Shown here in pieces: positions 44,213-53,579 of a stretch of 64,000 nt of DNA. A program made the translations under genes and the position numbers. The stretch comes from an uncultured Bacteroidia bacterium (GTDB lineage: Bacteria; Bacteroidota; Bacteroidia; Bacteroidales; CAJPTX01): contig CAMXWF010000015.1 of the NCBI GenBank assembly GCA_947252645.1, forward strand, positions 11,427-75,426, in the 5' to 3' direction. The notes beneath the pieces were generated by a model that had not been told where the DNA came from, ran no database searches, and saw only the letters and a program-made list of their open reading frames with translations. Positions within the stretch are counted from its first letter, which is position 1. Every line of letters begins with the position of its first letter.

Positions 44213-45124
44213 CTAGCTCTGATGCATTGGGCTGCCATCCCTGGGGCCATGCGCAACCTTCAGGAGTTCTACCTCGAAGATGACCGTGGTGTAGGGGGGT
44301 ATGATGCCTGTAGAGCTGCCCTCTTGGCCAAAGGCCATGCTGGAAGGGAGGATGAAGATGGCTTTTTCGCCCTCCCGCATCCAGCGTACAGCCCGCTCTA
44401 GGCCATCGATGAGCTGCCACTGCTGGCCTAAGACGAAAACAAAGGGCTCGTAGCGCTTCTTGGTGGAGTCAAAGTAGGAGCCATCGAGGAAGCGTCCCTC
44501 AAATTCGAGGGTGAGGGTATCGCCGTTTACCGGTAGAGGCCCCTGGCCCTTCTGGAGGGGCAGATAGTAGATGCTGTCGATGGGCTTGACCTCAATCCTA
44601 TGTTCTTTGAGGAACTGCTGGAGCAGGGTTTGCTCGTAGGTGTCGAGGTCGGCAATCCAAGAGAGGAAGGCATCGTGCTCCTGGGCGAAAGCCATGGAGT
44701 CCTGGACGTCGAGCATGCGGACTGCAACGGCAACGCGGTCGCCCGAGTCCAAGAAGCTGGGCAAGGTGGTCGAGAGTGTCTGGCTGAAAAAGCGTTTGGC
44801 GTCAAGGTAGAAGACGGCGCTATCGCCCTTGGACATCGTGGCAAAGCAGGCATCGATAGAGCCCTCATACTGCGAGGGCACGAGCTGGAAGGTGCGCATG
44901 CCCCGGAAGAAGACCGAGTCGCCCATGGTGGCGTAGGAGAGCTGGGGGGAGATGTAATCCCCTGGTCGGGCTGGCTGAGCCCTAGGCCCAATGGTGACCA
45001 GGCGAACCCAAGTGTCGCCTGCCAGCAGGGAGCAGCCCTCAAGCCCCTTGGGGGGGGTGGGAGCACACGCCGCCAAGGAAAGCACAATGGCCAACGGCCA
45101 CAAAGCGCGGAAGTAAGAGCCCAT
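44213..45124 (-). CDS. FKBP-type peptidyl-prolyl cis-trans isomerase lipoprotein
   Basis: From ATG 45124, 303 residues with lipobox LSLAAC. The N-terminal part (to about 200) also looks like a diverged FKBP unit. The C-terminal FKBP domain is clear: DTLTLEFEGRFLDGSYFDS, then VFVLGQQWQLIDGLERAVRWM, then KAIFILPSSMAFGQEGSST, IIPPYTTVIFEVELL. It probably folds proteins in the envelope. The open frame runs back to 45388, but ATG 45124 gives the signal peptide and lies 41 nt after a perfect TACCTTTG box. It heads the FKBP-recX-rpe-S4 run. Confidence 0.87.
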   Translation of the reverse strand: MGSYFRALWPLAIVLSLAACAPTPPKGLEGCSLLAGDTWVRLVTIGPRAQPARPGDYISPQLSYATMGDSVFFRGMRTFQLVPSQYEGSIDACFATMSKGDSAVFYLDAKRFFSQTLSTTLPSFLDSGDRVAVAVRMLDVQDSMAFAQEHDAFLSWIADLDTYEQTLLQQFLKEHRIEVKPIDSIYYLPLQKGQGPLPVNGDTLTLEFEGRFLDGSYFDSTKKRYEPFVFVLGQQWQLIDGLERAVRWMREGEKAIFILPSSMAFGQEGSSTGIIPPYTTVIFEVELLKVAHGPRDGSPMHQS

Positions 45125-45466
45125 CAACCCACGGTCATTTGGTATGCACCAGCACGGCAATTGCGCAAAGGTAGCCATTTTGGCGGAAGGGGAGGAAGGG
45201 AACGTGTACGCTCGTGGCAGGGGATACCTTGCGTCCTTTTCACCTACTCCCCCAGGGGCCGAGAGGATGGGGTCTCCCTCTTTCCTGGGGAAGGGCAGAA
45301 AAGCCGACACTTCCACACGCTGTAAGCCCGTGGGGACAGTTGCCACCTGCCTAGACATGGCTACCCTGCGCGGGGAGTTCATTACCAAGGATGTACGATG
45401 CTATCTGGCGACTGGCCCTGGCCAGGCCTGACCGCCCATAGCCCTAGCTGACGGCGCAGCTTTCTC
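45125..45466. other. Divergent promoter region between FKBP and rsmE genes
   Basis: About 340 nt. Its two ends hold -7 boxes: the minus-strand one (45166-45173) within this stretch and the plus-strand rsmE one just beyond it (45467-45474). In the middle I see no gene, repeat or RNA; the longest frames are the upstream extensions of the FKBP gene and unrelated antisense. Confidence 0.4.
45166..45173 (-). promoter_or_regulatory. -7 box of the FKBP-recX-rpe run
   Basis: TACCTTTG on the minus strand, exact match to TAnnTTTG, 41 nt before ATG 45124. No TTG at the -33 position. Confidence 0.5.
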
Positions 45467-45474
45467 TACCTTTG
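45467..45474 (+). promoter_or_regulatory. -7 box of rsmE
   Basis: TACCTTTG, exact match, 22 nt before the rsmE ATG. At 19 nt upstream the sequence is TAG rather than TTG, so the -33 is weak. Confidence 0.5.
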
Positions 45475-45496
45475 CGGGTGGAAAGCAGACTGCACC

Positions 45497-46249
45497 ATGG
45501 GCTACTTCTACGTTCCCGACCTCACGGCCTCGCCGCTGCTTCTGCCGGCAGGAGAGGCTCAGCATTGCGTTGGGGTGCTCCGCGCATCCCCAGGGGATCC
45601 CATCACGCTCACTGACGGTTGCGGGCAAGTGGCCCAAGGGCGGATTGCGCGCATTGACCGTAAGGAGGTCTCCGTGGACATTTTGGCCCGGGAGACCAGG
45701 CCTCGTAGCCTAGCGCAGCAAACCATCCTGGGTGTGGCCCCCACGCGCAATGCCGACCGCATCGAGTGGCTCTTGGAAAAAGCCGTGGAGATCGGTCTCG
45801 GGGCTTTTATCCCCATTCTATGCGCCCGAGCGGTGCGTAACACCCTGCGCCACGAGAGGCTCCTGCGAATAGCACTTGCAGCCCTCAAGCAATCGCAGGG
45901 GGCCTACCTCCCCACCATCCATGAGCTCACCCCGCTAGCCGCGCTGCCCACCCTGCTACCGCCATCGGCCAGCCTACGGGCAGTGGCCCACTGTATGGAC
46001 CGCGCATGGCAGTCCCCCGACACCAACGACTCTACCTCCTCTGCCCTTGTGTCCACGCGCCCTCTCACGGAACTACTCCACACCCCTCGCCCCCTCACTA
46101 TCCTCATAGGCCCCGAGGGAGACTTTACCCCCGGCGAGGTAGAGCAGCTGCTCCAATGGCAATTCCTGCCGGTCAACCTAGGCGGCACGCGGCTGCGCAC
46201 CGAGACCGCCGCCCTAGTAGCCACCACGCTGGCAGCCTACAGACCATAG
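45497..46249 (+). CDS. rsmE: 16S rRNA (uracil(1498)-N3)-methyltransferase
   Basis: SPOUT methyltransferase that modifies U1498 of 16S rRNA. In 250 residues it has the PUA-like N-terminal region (GEAQHCVGVLRASPGDPI), ILGVAPTRNADRIEWLLEKA with the following VEIGLGAFIP, and the C-terminal knot with ILIGPEGDFTPGEVE and VNLGGTRLRTETAAL, which binds SAM. Length is normal. The peroxiredoxin gene follows after 64 bp. Confidence 0.93.
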   Translation: MGYFYVPDLTASPLLLPAGEAQHCVGVLRASPGDPITLTDGCGQVAQGRIARIDRKEVSVDILARETRPRSLAQQTILGVAPTRNADRIEWLLEKAVEIGLGAFIPILCARAVRNTLRHERLLRIALAALKQSQGAYLPTIHELTPLAALPTLLPPSASLRAVAHCMDRAWQSPDTNDSTSSALVSTRPLTELLHTPRPLTILIGPEGDFTPGEVEQLLQWQFLPVNLGGTRLRTETAALVATTLAAYRP

Positions 46250-46299
46250 CTTACGTGAACAATAGGCTGTCCACAGCGTTGTTACCGGTGAATCCAAAT

Positions 46300-46305
46300 A
46301 GGAGG
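46300..46305 (+). promoter_or_regulatory. Strong Shine-Dalgarno sequence before the peroxiredoxin gene
   Basis: AGGAGG lies 8 nt before ATG 46314. Other genes in this window rarely have such a site, as usual in Bacteroidota, so this one may mark high expression. Confidence 0.55.
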
Positions 46306-46313
46306 TTTACGAT

Positions 46314-46952
46314 ATGTCAGTACTAGTAGGAAAGGCAGCGCCCGACTTCAAGGCTCCAGCCGTAGTTGAGGGCGGAAAAGTGGTCCATGATTTTACACTC
46401 AGTCAGTTCAAGGGCAAAAAGTACGTCGTGCTGTTTTTCTACCCGGCCGATTTCACCTTTGTTTGCCCGACGGAGCTCCATGCGTTCCAGCAGCGTCTGA
46501 AGGACTTTGAGGCCCTGGATACGCAGCTCATAGCCTGCTCGGTGGACTCGGAGAACTCGCACTGGAAGTGGCTCCAAACGCCCAAGAAGGAGGGCGGCAT
46601 CCAGGGGGTGACCTACCCCATAGTGGCCGATCAATCGCACGAGATAGCCAATGACTACGATGTGTTCGCCGGCGAGGAGTGCTACAATGAGGAGCTGGAT
46701 AAGTGGTCGTTTGAGGGTACGCCCCAGAGCTATAGGGGCCTGTTCCTCATCGACAAGGAGGGCATCGTGCGCCACCAAGTGGTCAACGATATGCCCCTGG
46801 GTCGTAACGTGGACGAGGCGCTGCGCATGGTAGAGGCCCTGCAGTTCTTCGAGAAGCACGGCGAGGTCTGCCCTGCCAACTGGCACCAAGGCAGCAAGGG
46901 CATGAAGCCCACCCACGAGGGCGTGGCCCAATACCTCAGTGAACAGAAGTAA
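46314..46952 (+). CDS. Typical 2-Cys peroxiredoxin (AhpC/Prx1 type)
   Basis: Thiol peroxidase that removes hydrogen peroxide and organic peroxides. In 212 residues the peroxidatic Cys51 sits in PADFTFVCPTELHAF and the resolving Cys186 in GEVCPANWHQG. The Arg-containing region GIVRHQVVNDMPLGRNVDE is conserved. No ahpF lies next to it, so the reductant may be thioredoxin. It has an unusually good ribosome-binding site and a following terminator. Confidence 0.94.
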   Translation: MSVLVGKAAPDFKAPAVVEGGKVVHDFTLSQFKGKKYVVLFFYPADFTFVCPTELHAFQQRLKDFEALDTQLIACSVDSENSHWKWLQTPKKEGGIQGVTYPIVADQSHEIANDYDVFAGEECYNEELDKWSFEGTPQSYRGLFLIDKEGIVRHQVVNDMPLGRNVDEALRMVEALQFFEKHGEVCPANWHQGSKGMKPTHEGVAQYLSEQK

Positions 46953-46975
46953 AAAGCCATAATACCACACGCCTA

Positions 46976-47012
46976 GGCCGTAGCCCCCACAGAGGCTGCG
47001 GCCTTTTATTTT
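46976..47012 (+). terminator. Rho-independent terminator after the peroxiredoxin gene
   Basis: GGCCGTAGCC (46976-46985) pairs with GGCTGCGGCC (46994-47003) with one G-U pair, followed by TTTTATTTT, 24 nt after the stop. Confidence 0.85.
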
Positions 47013-47039
47013 GCCGTACGTTGGCCGCGGCGTACGTTT

Positions 47040-47069
47040 TTGTAGTGCGCGGCGCAGTCTGTACATTTG
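47040..47069 (+). promoter_or_regulatory. Full Bacteroidota promoter of the ThrE-type exporter gene
   Basis: TTG (47040-47042) within TTTTTG, 19 nt, then TACATTTG (47062-47069). Both elements and the spacing fit. The leader to ATG 47155 is about 80 nt and contains a 28-codon frame starting at 47086. Confidence 0.7.
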
Positions 47070-47154
47070 CACCGAATCACCAGGGCATGGCTGCGTGGCC
47101 GAGCGTTCCCCGTGGACGACCTGCGCAAGCCTTTTCCACGACAAAAAGCGGCAT

Positions 47155-48459
47155 ATGGAGTCAGGAGTGCTAGCGGGAACCGCCACAGAACAAGAACAGA
47201 CCATCATTAGAAAGCTCAACACCATCCTGAGCTTAGGACAGATATTGGTGGAGAGCTCAGCCAACACCAATTGCATCATGGCGGAGATGAAGCGCTGTGC
47301 TAAGGTGCTGGGGCTACCAGAGGAATACCTCCACATCGACGTGTCGTACACCATGCTGTCAGTAAACCTGAGCGATCGGGGCCACACGTTTTCCAAGTTC
47401 CAGCGCTGCGAGAAGCACAGCGTGAACATGGATGCGATCCGCAATGTGTCGCTATTGCTGACCAAGGCCGAGCAGCGGCACTACACGCTCGACCGGCTGG
47501 AGCGGGGCCTTGCGTATGTGCGACACAAAAAGAAAAACTACCCTCCCCTCGTGGTGGCCGTGGGGGCCGGCATGGCGTGCGGGGGATTCTGCAAGCTGTT
47601 TGGGTGCGACTGGGCGGCCTTCCTGCTGGCCTCCGCGAGTGCATTTGTGGGCTTTTACACGCGGTTACTACTCAACCAGCTGCAGCTCAACCACTACCTA
47701 GTGGTGTTCATCGCCTCACTGGTGGCAACGTGCTGTGCCTACTTGACCTACCTGACGGGGTGGTCATCGACCCCCATGCACCCGCTGCTGGCCTGCGCGC
47801 TCTTCATCATCCCCGGGGTGCCGATGATCAACTTTGTGGACGACATGGTTGACAATTTCATCGCGGTGGGCATCGTGCGGGCATTGAACACCTGCATCAC
47901 GGTGGGCATGATGTCGTTTGGGATAGTGGTGGCCCTGCGGCTGATGAGCTTCACTGGCGCGGAGATAGGCAGGGAGTTCAGCGAGCTAAGCACTACGCCG
48001 CACGATCCCTACTGGAACTACGCGGTGGCGGCGGCCATCTCGGCCATGGGCTTCTCCATGATCTTCAACGTGCGCAAAGGGCTGCTCTGGATAGTAGCCC
48101 TAGGGGGCATGCTGTCGGTGTGTACCCGTAACTTCGTCAACTTCGAGCTGGGCTATGGTCCCTTGATTGGCTCGTTCAGCGGCGCCATTGTGGCTGGCTG
48201 TGGGGCCATCGCGCTGTCGCGCCAGCTACGGATTCCCCACAACCTGCTGGCCATTCCCTCTGTGATCCCCATGGTGCCCGGCGTACTGATGTACCGTTCT
48301 CTAATAGGACTCTTCAACATGCAGGGCATCGTAGGCGAGGTCACCACGGTAGTCTACACGGGACTCAATGCCTCCCTAATAGTTCTAGCCATCGCCTTTG
48401 GGGTCTCCATGCCGGCAATTGTCCTCCGCGATGGGCGGAGGATAGCATCAACGCACTAG
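47155..48459 (+). CDS. Threonine/serine exporter family protein (ThrE type)
   Basis: Inner-membrane protein of 434 residues from ATG 47155. An N-terminal soluble domain (about 1-120, with LGQILVESSANTNCIMAEM and HIDVSYTMLSVNL) is followed by about ten transmembrane helices in two blocks, DUF1212/ThrE and the DUF3815-like half (IPHNLLAIPSVIPMVPGVLMYRS). Relatives export threonine and serine or dicarboxylates. The frame extends upstream to 47011, but that would lie before its promoter. Confidence 0.88.
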   Translation: MESGVLAGTATEQEQTIIRKLNTILSLGQILVESSANTNCIMAEMKRCAKVLGLPEEYLHIDVSYTMLSVNLSDRGHTFSKFQRCEKHSVNMDAIRNVSLLLTKAEQRHYTLDRLERGLAYVRHKKKNYPPLVVAVGAGMACGGFCKLFGCDWAAFLLASASAFVGFYTRLLLNQLQLNHYLVVFIASLVATCCAYLTYLTGWSSTPMHPLLACALFIIPGVPMINFVDDMVDNFIAVGIVRALNTCITVGMMSFGIVVALRLMSFTGAEIGREFSELSTTPHDPYWNYAVAAAISAMGFSMIFNVRKGLLWIVALGGMLSVCTRNFVNFELGYGPLIGSFSGAIVAGCGAIALSRQLRIPHNLLAIPSVIPMVPGVLMYRSLIGLFNMQGIVGEVTTVVYTGLNASLIVLAIAFGVSMPAIVLRDGRRIASTH

Positions 48460-48469
48460 CCAAGGCACG

Positions 48470-49804
48470 TTACGGCAACGGCCTGTGGCGGCTATCGATG
48501 AACCGCACCTCTTTCCTAGCCCCATCAGGGTGCTTTAGGTGCTCGAGGCTTTCGGCAGACTCGTAGCGGACTTCAGGCACCACGCGCACGCCCGCCCGAA
48601 AACGATCTGCCAGCTCCTTGGTCTTTCGCTCCGAGGCCTCGGCAGTGGCTATCCTGACAATGAGCCCATCGGTGCCTATGTCGTTCGTATAGGCCTCCAC
48701 CACGTAGTCCTGCACCCAAGGCAGGGCGTCGAGTATGTCGAATAGGGCTGGGGGGTAGAAGGTAGTACCCTTATACTTGATCATCTGCCCCTTGCGGCCA
48801 ACGACAGTGCCAATGCGTAGGGAGGTGCGCCCACAGCTACAGGGTGCCTGGTAATGCGTGCAGATGTCGCCCGTGCGGAAGCGAACCAACGGCATCCCCT
48901 CTACGCCAAGCGTGGTAATCGTGAGCTCACCTGGCTCATCGTCCCCCACCGGGTGGCCCGACTCATCCAAGAACTCACATACTATGAGCTCTGGATGCAT
49001 ATGGCCCCCGCAGTGCGCACTGCACTCGGTAAAGCCCGTCTGCATCTCTGTAGCCGCATAGGTGGAGAGCAACTCCAGCTCTGGCCAGAGGGCATGGAGC
49101 TTCTGGCCGAGCATATTGAGCTCTAGGGCCTGATTGCGTATGCTCTCCCCTATGCAAATAGCCCGGCGGAGCGAGAGACGGCCTAGCGGAATGTGGTGCG
49201 CTATGGCATACTGCCCCAGGACAATCAGGAAGGATGGCACGGCTATAGCCACCGTGGGCTGAAGCCGTAAAATCGTGTCGAGCTGCAACGAGGGGACCCC
49301 CGCGCCCACCCGGATGAGCGGCACGCCCAGCGTGCGCGCCCCTAGCATATAGGCTAGGCCGGCCATGAAGCGCCGGTCAACGGTAGTCATGAGCTGTATG
49401 CAATCCCCCGCACGACACCCTGCGGTGTAAAACGAGAGACTCTCATTATAGCCTAGACGCATGAGATCGCCCTCCGTGAGGCCAAAGACCACTGGGCTGC
49501 CCGAGGTACCCGAGGTGGTCAAAAGGTCGCGAAAGGCACTGCGCGGCACACAGGCAAAATCCCAATTATAGGCCTGCAACGCCTGCTTGCCCACCGTGGG
49601 CAATAGGCGCAAATCCTCTGGGGCTCGAACAGCCTGCAGGTCAACCCCATGGCTGGCATAGAGTCTGCGGTAAAACGGGGATCGCGCAGCCACATAGGCC
49701 AGCGTTTCTCGGAGCAAGGGAGCCTGGAATGCCGCCACTTCCGCAGGCGATGCATACTCTATGCCCTCACACCGAGGTCCCCGATAGCTGTCGATATAGT
49801 CCAT
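48470..49804 (-). CDS. PaaK-like acyl/aryl-CoA or -ACP ligase (adenylating enzyme)
   Basis: A 444-residue AMP-forming ligase of the phenylacetate-CoA ligase family. Motifs: DLLTTSGTSGSPVVFG (P-loop for ATP), YAATEMQTGFTEC, LVRFRTGDIC and SCGRTSLRIGTVVGRKGQMI leading to KYKGTTFYP. It has 10 bp to the MMPL gene and is the last gene of the polyene-type operon. It probably activates an aromatic starter acid for loading on CoA or ACP; that substrate is an inference from the cluster. Its stop faces the exporter gene 10 bp away. Confidence 0.83.
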   Translation of the reverse strand: MDYIDSYRGPRCEGIEYASPAEVAAFQAPLLRETLAYVAARSPFYRRLYASHGVDLQAVRAPEDLRLLPTVGKQALQAYNWDFACVPRSAFRDLLTTSGTSGSPVVFGLTEGDLMRLGYNESLSFYTAGCRAGDCIQLMTTVDRRFMAGLAYMLGARTLGVPLIRVGAGVPSLQLDTILRLQPTVAIAVPSFLIVLGQYAIAHHIPLGRLSLRRAICIGESIRNQALELNMLGQKLHALWPELELLSTYAATEMQTGFTECSAHCGGHMHPELIVCEFLDESGHPVGDDEPGELTITTLGVEGMPLVRFRTGDICTHYQAPCSCGRTSLRIGTVVGRKGQMIKYKGTTFYPPALFDILDALPWVQDYVVEAYTNDIGTDGLIVRIATAEASERKTKELADRFRAGVRVVPEVRYESAESLEHLKHPDGARKEVRFIDSRHRPLP

Positions 49805-49814
49805 TGAATACCCC

Positions 49815-52800
49815 CTATTCTTCTGCCCCGTAGCCCCGAGCCATTACCTCAACGAGTTCGCCCGTCCGCACCACCTCCACACCTAGCTGCTGCGCCGCAG
49901 CACGTAATCTTCCCTCCACGCGCCCCGCACGGCGAATACTACTAGGGAGGAGGAATAGCAGGCGACTTGCCCTGCGCCCAAGATGCCCCGATAGCCAGGT
50001 AAATAGCTCCTCTCCACTCTGCTCCTGACCAAAGCTCAGGTCTACCACCACCGTACTTCCATCCGTACCCCCCGGGGGGATCTCAGGTCGCACAAAGGCA
50101 ACAGCCTGGGAGAAGGACGTGTGGCTCGCCACCCCATATTCCTCCTCGCGGTAGCACACTGCGGTGATCTGGCGTTTGGGCGATAGCAAGTAGAGCATGA
50201 TGGCCAGCTCACCGAAGCCTGCATTGTACACCCAAATGTCCCCCTCATGTGGAAGGCTCTGGCTAAGCAACGCCCCATATTGGGTGGTTTTGAGATGATG
50301 GCGCACCCCCTGCACCACCCTAGGCCCCCTATAGGCGTAGCACCCTAGGCAACGACGGCGCAAGGCCTTGTTGTCGGCCCGGCGATAGGCCACCTGTAGC
50401 TTATCGTACTCCGCCACGAAGGTCTGCTTAGTGGCCTTGGCAAGCATCCTGCTGTCAACCTGTGGGGACAGGCTTGCCGTGTCGATCATCGGCAGCACCT
50501 TGACCCTGAGTTCCCCCTCGGCCAAATCGAGCAGGGAGTGCTTCGGCAATATGTCACCAGCCCCCGTCAAGACAACAGGACAAAGGGGCACCCCCATGGC
50601 CAATGCCAGCTCAAAACCTCCCTTATGGAACCGCCCTATAGTGCCATCTTCACTCCGTGTACCCTCGGGGAAAATCAGAATGCTAAATCCCTCGCGCAGG
50701 CGCACCTGCACCTGCTGAACCATCTGCTCGAATGGAGCATCGCTGTCGATAAATCCACCTGACTTAGGAAACCAACCTAGAAGCCAGCTGCGCCACACCC
50801 AACGCTTAGACATCACGATGAGATTTGGTGCCAAGGCCAGCAGGGGCGGCAGCTCGACCATCGACTGGTGGTTCGCCACCCATATACAGGGCCCTGGGGG
50901 GGGCCAGCCCTCTGGATGCTCTATTTCAAAACGGTGGTAAGCCGCAAGACGCACGAAGGCACGAGATTGCCTACGTACGGTCAACAGGAATCGTCGATGG
51001 CGCTCGCACGCACTAAGTCGCCGCCACCTGAGGTACAATCCCCTGAAGTATATGAAGAAGAAACCCACTAGAAACAGCCCCCACGTGTAGCTCGATACCC
51101 ACAGCGACCTAAGCGTATAGGGTTCGCGTGCGCGCGCCACCTGCCTATCCACAACGCACCGAAAAAGCAAGGGCGGGAGCGCAAAGGCGCACAGCACCAC
51201 GGAAAGCATCCCCACAAGGGCTAGCGGCCCAAGAGCATGCATGGCGGGATGGCGTGCAAACACCAGCACCCCTACGCCTATGGTAGCCGTTAGGGCAGAG
51301 AGGAATATGGCCACCTTATGGCTAGCCAAGGGCTCACGACCACAGCTATAGCGCATCAGCAAACCATCCATGACGAAAATGCTGAAATCATCCCCCAGGC
51401 CGAAGATAAACGTCGTCACCATGATATTCACGATGTTGAAGTCTATCCGCAGCAAGGCCATCAACAGCACTATGATCAGCCAACTGATGCCCATGGGCAA
51501 AAAGGTAATCAGTGTCAAAATAAGACTACCGTAGCTGACCAAGAAGGCCAAGAAAATCAGCAAGGACGAGACCAACAGCACAAAGTAAAAATCGCCCGTC
51601 AAGGCCTCAAGCCACTGGGCATTAAAGTAGCCCCTATCGAGTATGAGTACTGAGCCACTGCGCCCCAGGGCCTGGTACACGGATGCCTTCTGCTCCGCTC
51701 GGAGACTAAGGTAGGCCACGTAGAGGGTAAGGCTATCGGTCGTCTGCTGCCAGAGCGGCAGCGAGGGCCTCTCGGGCAAGGCCATCGACCCATCACTGCG
51801 CCCGCACACCTGGGCCATGAAGGGGGCAAAGGCCTCAGGCCTAAACCCCGAAGCCCGCGATGCCTTGGCCATGCGCACCTTGAGCGTGTCCTGCATGGCA
51901 GGAGTCCAGAACTGAAACCAGCGAGCATATTGCTCCTCCTGTTGACTTCGGGTGCGCAGGTAGGCAGCCACCGAGGAGACATGTTCCACCTGCCCCGCCG
52001 CCCGCATGGCCTCCAGGGCCTGGGTAAGTCGCTGGTATTCAACCAGGGCACTATCCTGCTGGTGCGCCGCCACGATGAGAGGCACCGTAGTTACCTCCTG
52101 CGACACCACGCTGGCCAGCATGGCCTCACCACGATCCAATTGCGGGGGCTGGTAATTGAGGTGGGAGAGGTCGCTGTCAAACGCCACATACCTACCCGCA
52201 AAAATCCCCCCAATTGCCAAAACAACTATACCCCCGATGAGCCACGGCTTCCGGTCGTAAGCATATCCCGTAAGGCGCACAACGGCCCGGTAAAATGGGT
52301 TCTCCGAGGTGGTAAAAGGCCTGCTAGGCAGCATGTGCGGAAGGTAAATAAGGGCAAAAAGCGTAGTGCCTATCAAGGCCAAGGCTGAGAAAAGCCCAAA
52401 GTCCTGCAGGATGCGCGAATTGGTGAAAACCAACGCAATGAAAGCCCCTATCGTGGTAAAGCTCCCCACCGAAAGCGGGTAGGCCAGCCCCTTGACGGTT
52501 GCCCTAGCCTGCCCCGTGGCATTGAAATCCACCAGCACATGCACTGCGTAGCTGATGGCTATCCCAAGCACTGCGGCCCCCAGCCCCAGCGCTATCAAGG
52601 ATACATAGCCCCGCAACACGGTCAGCAGGGCTAGCGCAAAACCTCCCCCAAACAGGGCAGGCAGAAGCGTCAATGGCAACACCCTGATACTCCGAAAGCA
52701 AAGCAGCGCCACTAGAACAATAAGCCCCAAGGCCAGCACCACCGTGAGCGCAGTGTCAGACTTCACTTGTCGCGCATTGTACACGGCCACCGCAGCGCCC

Positions 52801-53579
52801 CCAAAGTAATCTACTTGCACACGCGGATGCTTCCTTTGCGTCTGAGCCACGGCATCCTCAATGGCAGAAACCAACGGCCCGTTGCGCGCAATATCCCCAA
52901 AGCTAGCACGTGGGGCATACAGCGTGATGAAATGCTGCTCGTCTTCATCGAGATAGCCATCGCCATAGGGCACAAGCCCCGAGGGAGGTGCCAATTGCGC
53001 TAAGCGCCCCAGCTGCCCTCCTGCCAGACCAAACGGGTCGGCGGGCAGCACCTGCACCAAGCCTATCCCCAGCGGGGACCGAACCAGTGACGCCCGCTGC
53101 TTCAGCAAGGAGTCCGCAAAAGACTGGGAAGCTACAATTTTGGATAGCCGTGCGTAGCCCGCGCTGTCGGTTTCCAAAGGCAATTGCTGACTCAGCAATC
53201 CTATCAAACTGGGCAAGCTCTCCAACTGCTCGCCCGTAGCCGGGCGCTCCAGTGCGGTAGCACCCCTCACATCAGCCCGCAGCAAGCTATCAAAGGTCAA
53301 CGAGGCCGACCATAGGGCCTCTGGGCTCTGCCGGTACAGCATGTCGGCCGAGGAGAATATTACGGTCAACTCCTCCTTCTGCTTGTACGATTCCAAGGCT
53401 TGCACTAGGGCCCCACGGGCTTCCACATCGCGGGGGAAAAGCTCTAGCGCATTCTCGCGGTAGCGTAACTGCAAAGCCAACCAAGCTATAGCCGCCGCCA
53501 CCACCACCAGACTCCCCCACCCCAGCCATGGCCTATGGCGAAAGCCATCGTAGACCCAAACGAAAAAACAGGATATCAT
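49815..53579 (-). CDS. MMPL-type exporter fused to a PlsC-like acyltransferase and a Rossmann-like domain
   Basis: A 1254-residue membrane protein with three parts. The first (about 1-830) is an RND/MMPL transporter with two 6-helix blocks and two extracytoplasmic loops; FGGAAVAVYNARQVKSDTAL and FGLGDDFSIFVMDGLL are typical. The second (about 875-1080) is a 1-acyl-glycerol-3-phosphate-type acyltransferase with NHQSMVELP (HX4E, from His904) and FPEGTRSEDG (about 970). The last 150 residues contain WVYNAGFGELAIMLYLL and ITAVCYREEEYG, like the SAM-binding start of a methyltransferase with altered Gly residues. Such exporters in polyene clusters likely move the finished lipid. It overlaps the upstream gene by 4 nt. 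Confidence 0.87.
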   Translation of the reverse strand: MISCFFVWVYDGFRHRPWLGWGSLVVVAAAIAWLALQLRYRENALELFPRDVEARGALVQALESYKQKEELTVIFSSADMLYRQSPEALWSASLTFDSLLRADVRGATALERPATGEQLESLPSLIGLLSQQLPLETDSAGYARLSKIVASQSFADSLLKQRASLVRSPLGIGLVQVLPADPFGLAGGQLGRLAQLAPPSGLVPYGDGYLDEDEQHFITLYAPRASFGDIARNGPLVSAIEDAVAQTQRKHPRVQVDYFGGAAVAVYNARQVKSDTALTVVLALGLIVLVALLCFRSIRVLPLTLLPALFGGGFALALLTVLRGYVSLIALGLGAAVLGIAISYAVHVLVDFNATGQARATVKGLAYPLSVGSFTTIGAFIALVFTNSRILQDFGLFSALALIGTTLFALIYLPHMLPSRPFTTSENPFYRAVVRLTGYAYDRKPWLIGGIVVLAIGGIFAGRYVAFDSDLSHLNYQPPQLDRGEAMLASVVSQEVTTVPLIVAAHQQDSALVEYQRLTQALEAMRAAGQVEHVSSVAAYLRTRSQQEEQYARWFQFWTPAMQDTLKVRMAKASRASGFRPEAFAPFMAQVCGRSDGSMALPERPSLPLWQQTTDSLTLYVAYLSLRAEQKASVYQALGRSGSVLILDRGYFNAQWLEALTGDFYFVLLVSSLLIFLAFLVSYGSLILTLITFLPMGISWLIIVLLMALLRIDFNIVNIMVTTFIFGLGDDFSIFVMDGLLMRYSCGREPLASHKVAIFLSALTATIGVGVLVFARHPAMHALGPLALVGMLSVVLCAFALPPLLFRCVVDRQVARAREPYTLRSLWVSSYTWGLFLVGFFFIYFRGLYLRWRRLSACERHRRFLLTVRRQSRAFVRLAAYHRFEIEHPEGWPPPGPCIWVANHQSMVELPPLLALAPNLIVMSKRWVWRSWLLGWFPKSGGFIDSDAPFEQMVQQVQVRLREGFSILIFPEGTRSEDGTIGRFHKGGFELALAMGVPLCPVVLTGAGDILPKHSLLDLAEGELRVKVLPMIDTASLSPQVDSRMLAKATKQTFVAEYDKLQVAYRRADNKALRRRCLGCYAYRGPRVVQGVRHHLKTTQYGALLSQSLPHEGDIWVYNAGFGELAIMLYLLSPKRQITAVCYREEEYGVASHTSFSQAVAFVRPEIPPGGTDGSTVVVDLSFGQEQSGEELFTWLSGHLGRRASRLLFLLPSSIRRAGRVEGRLRAAAQQLGVEVVRTGELVEVMARGYGAEE

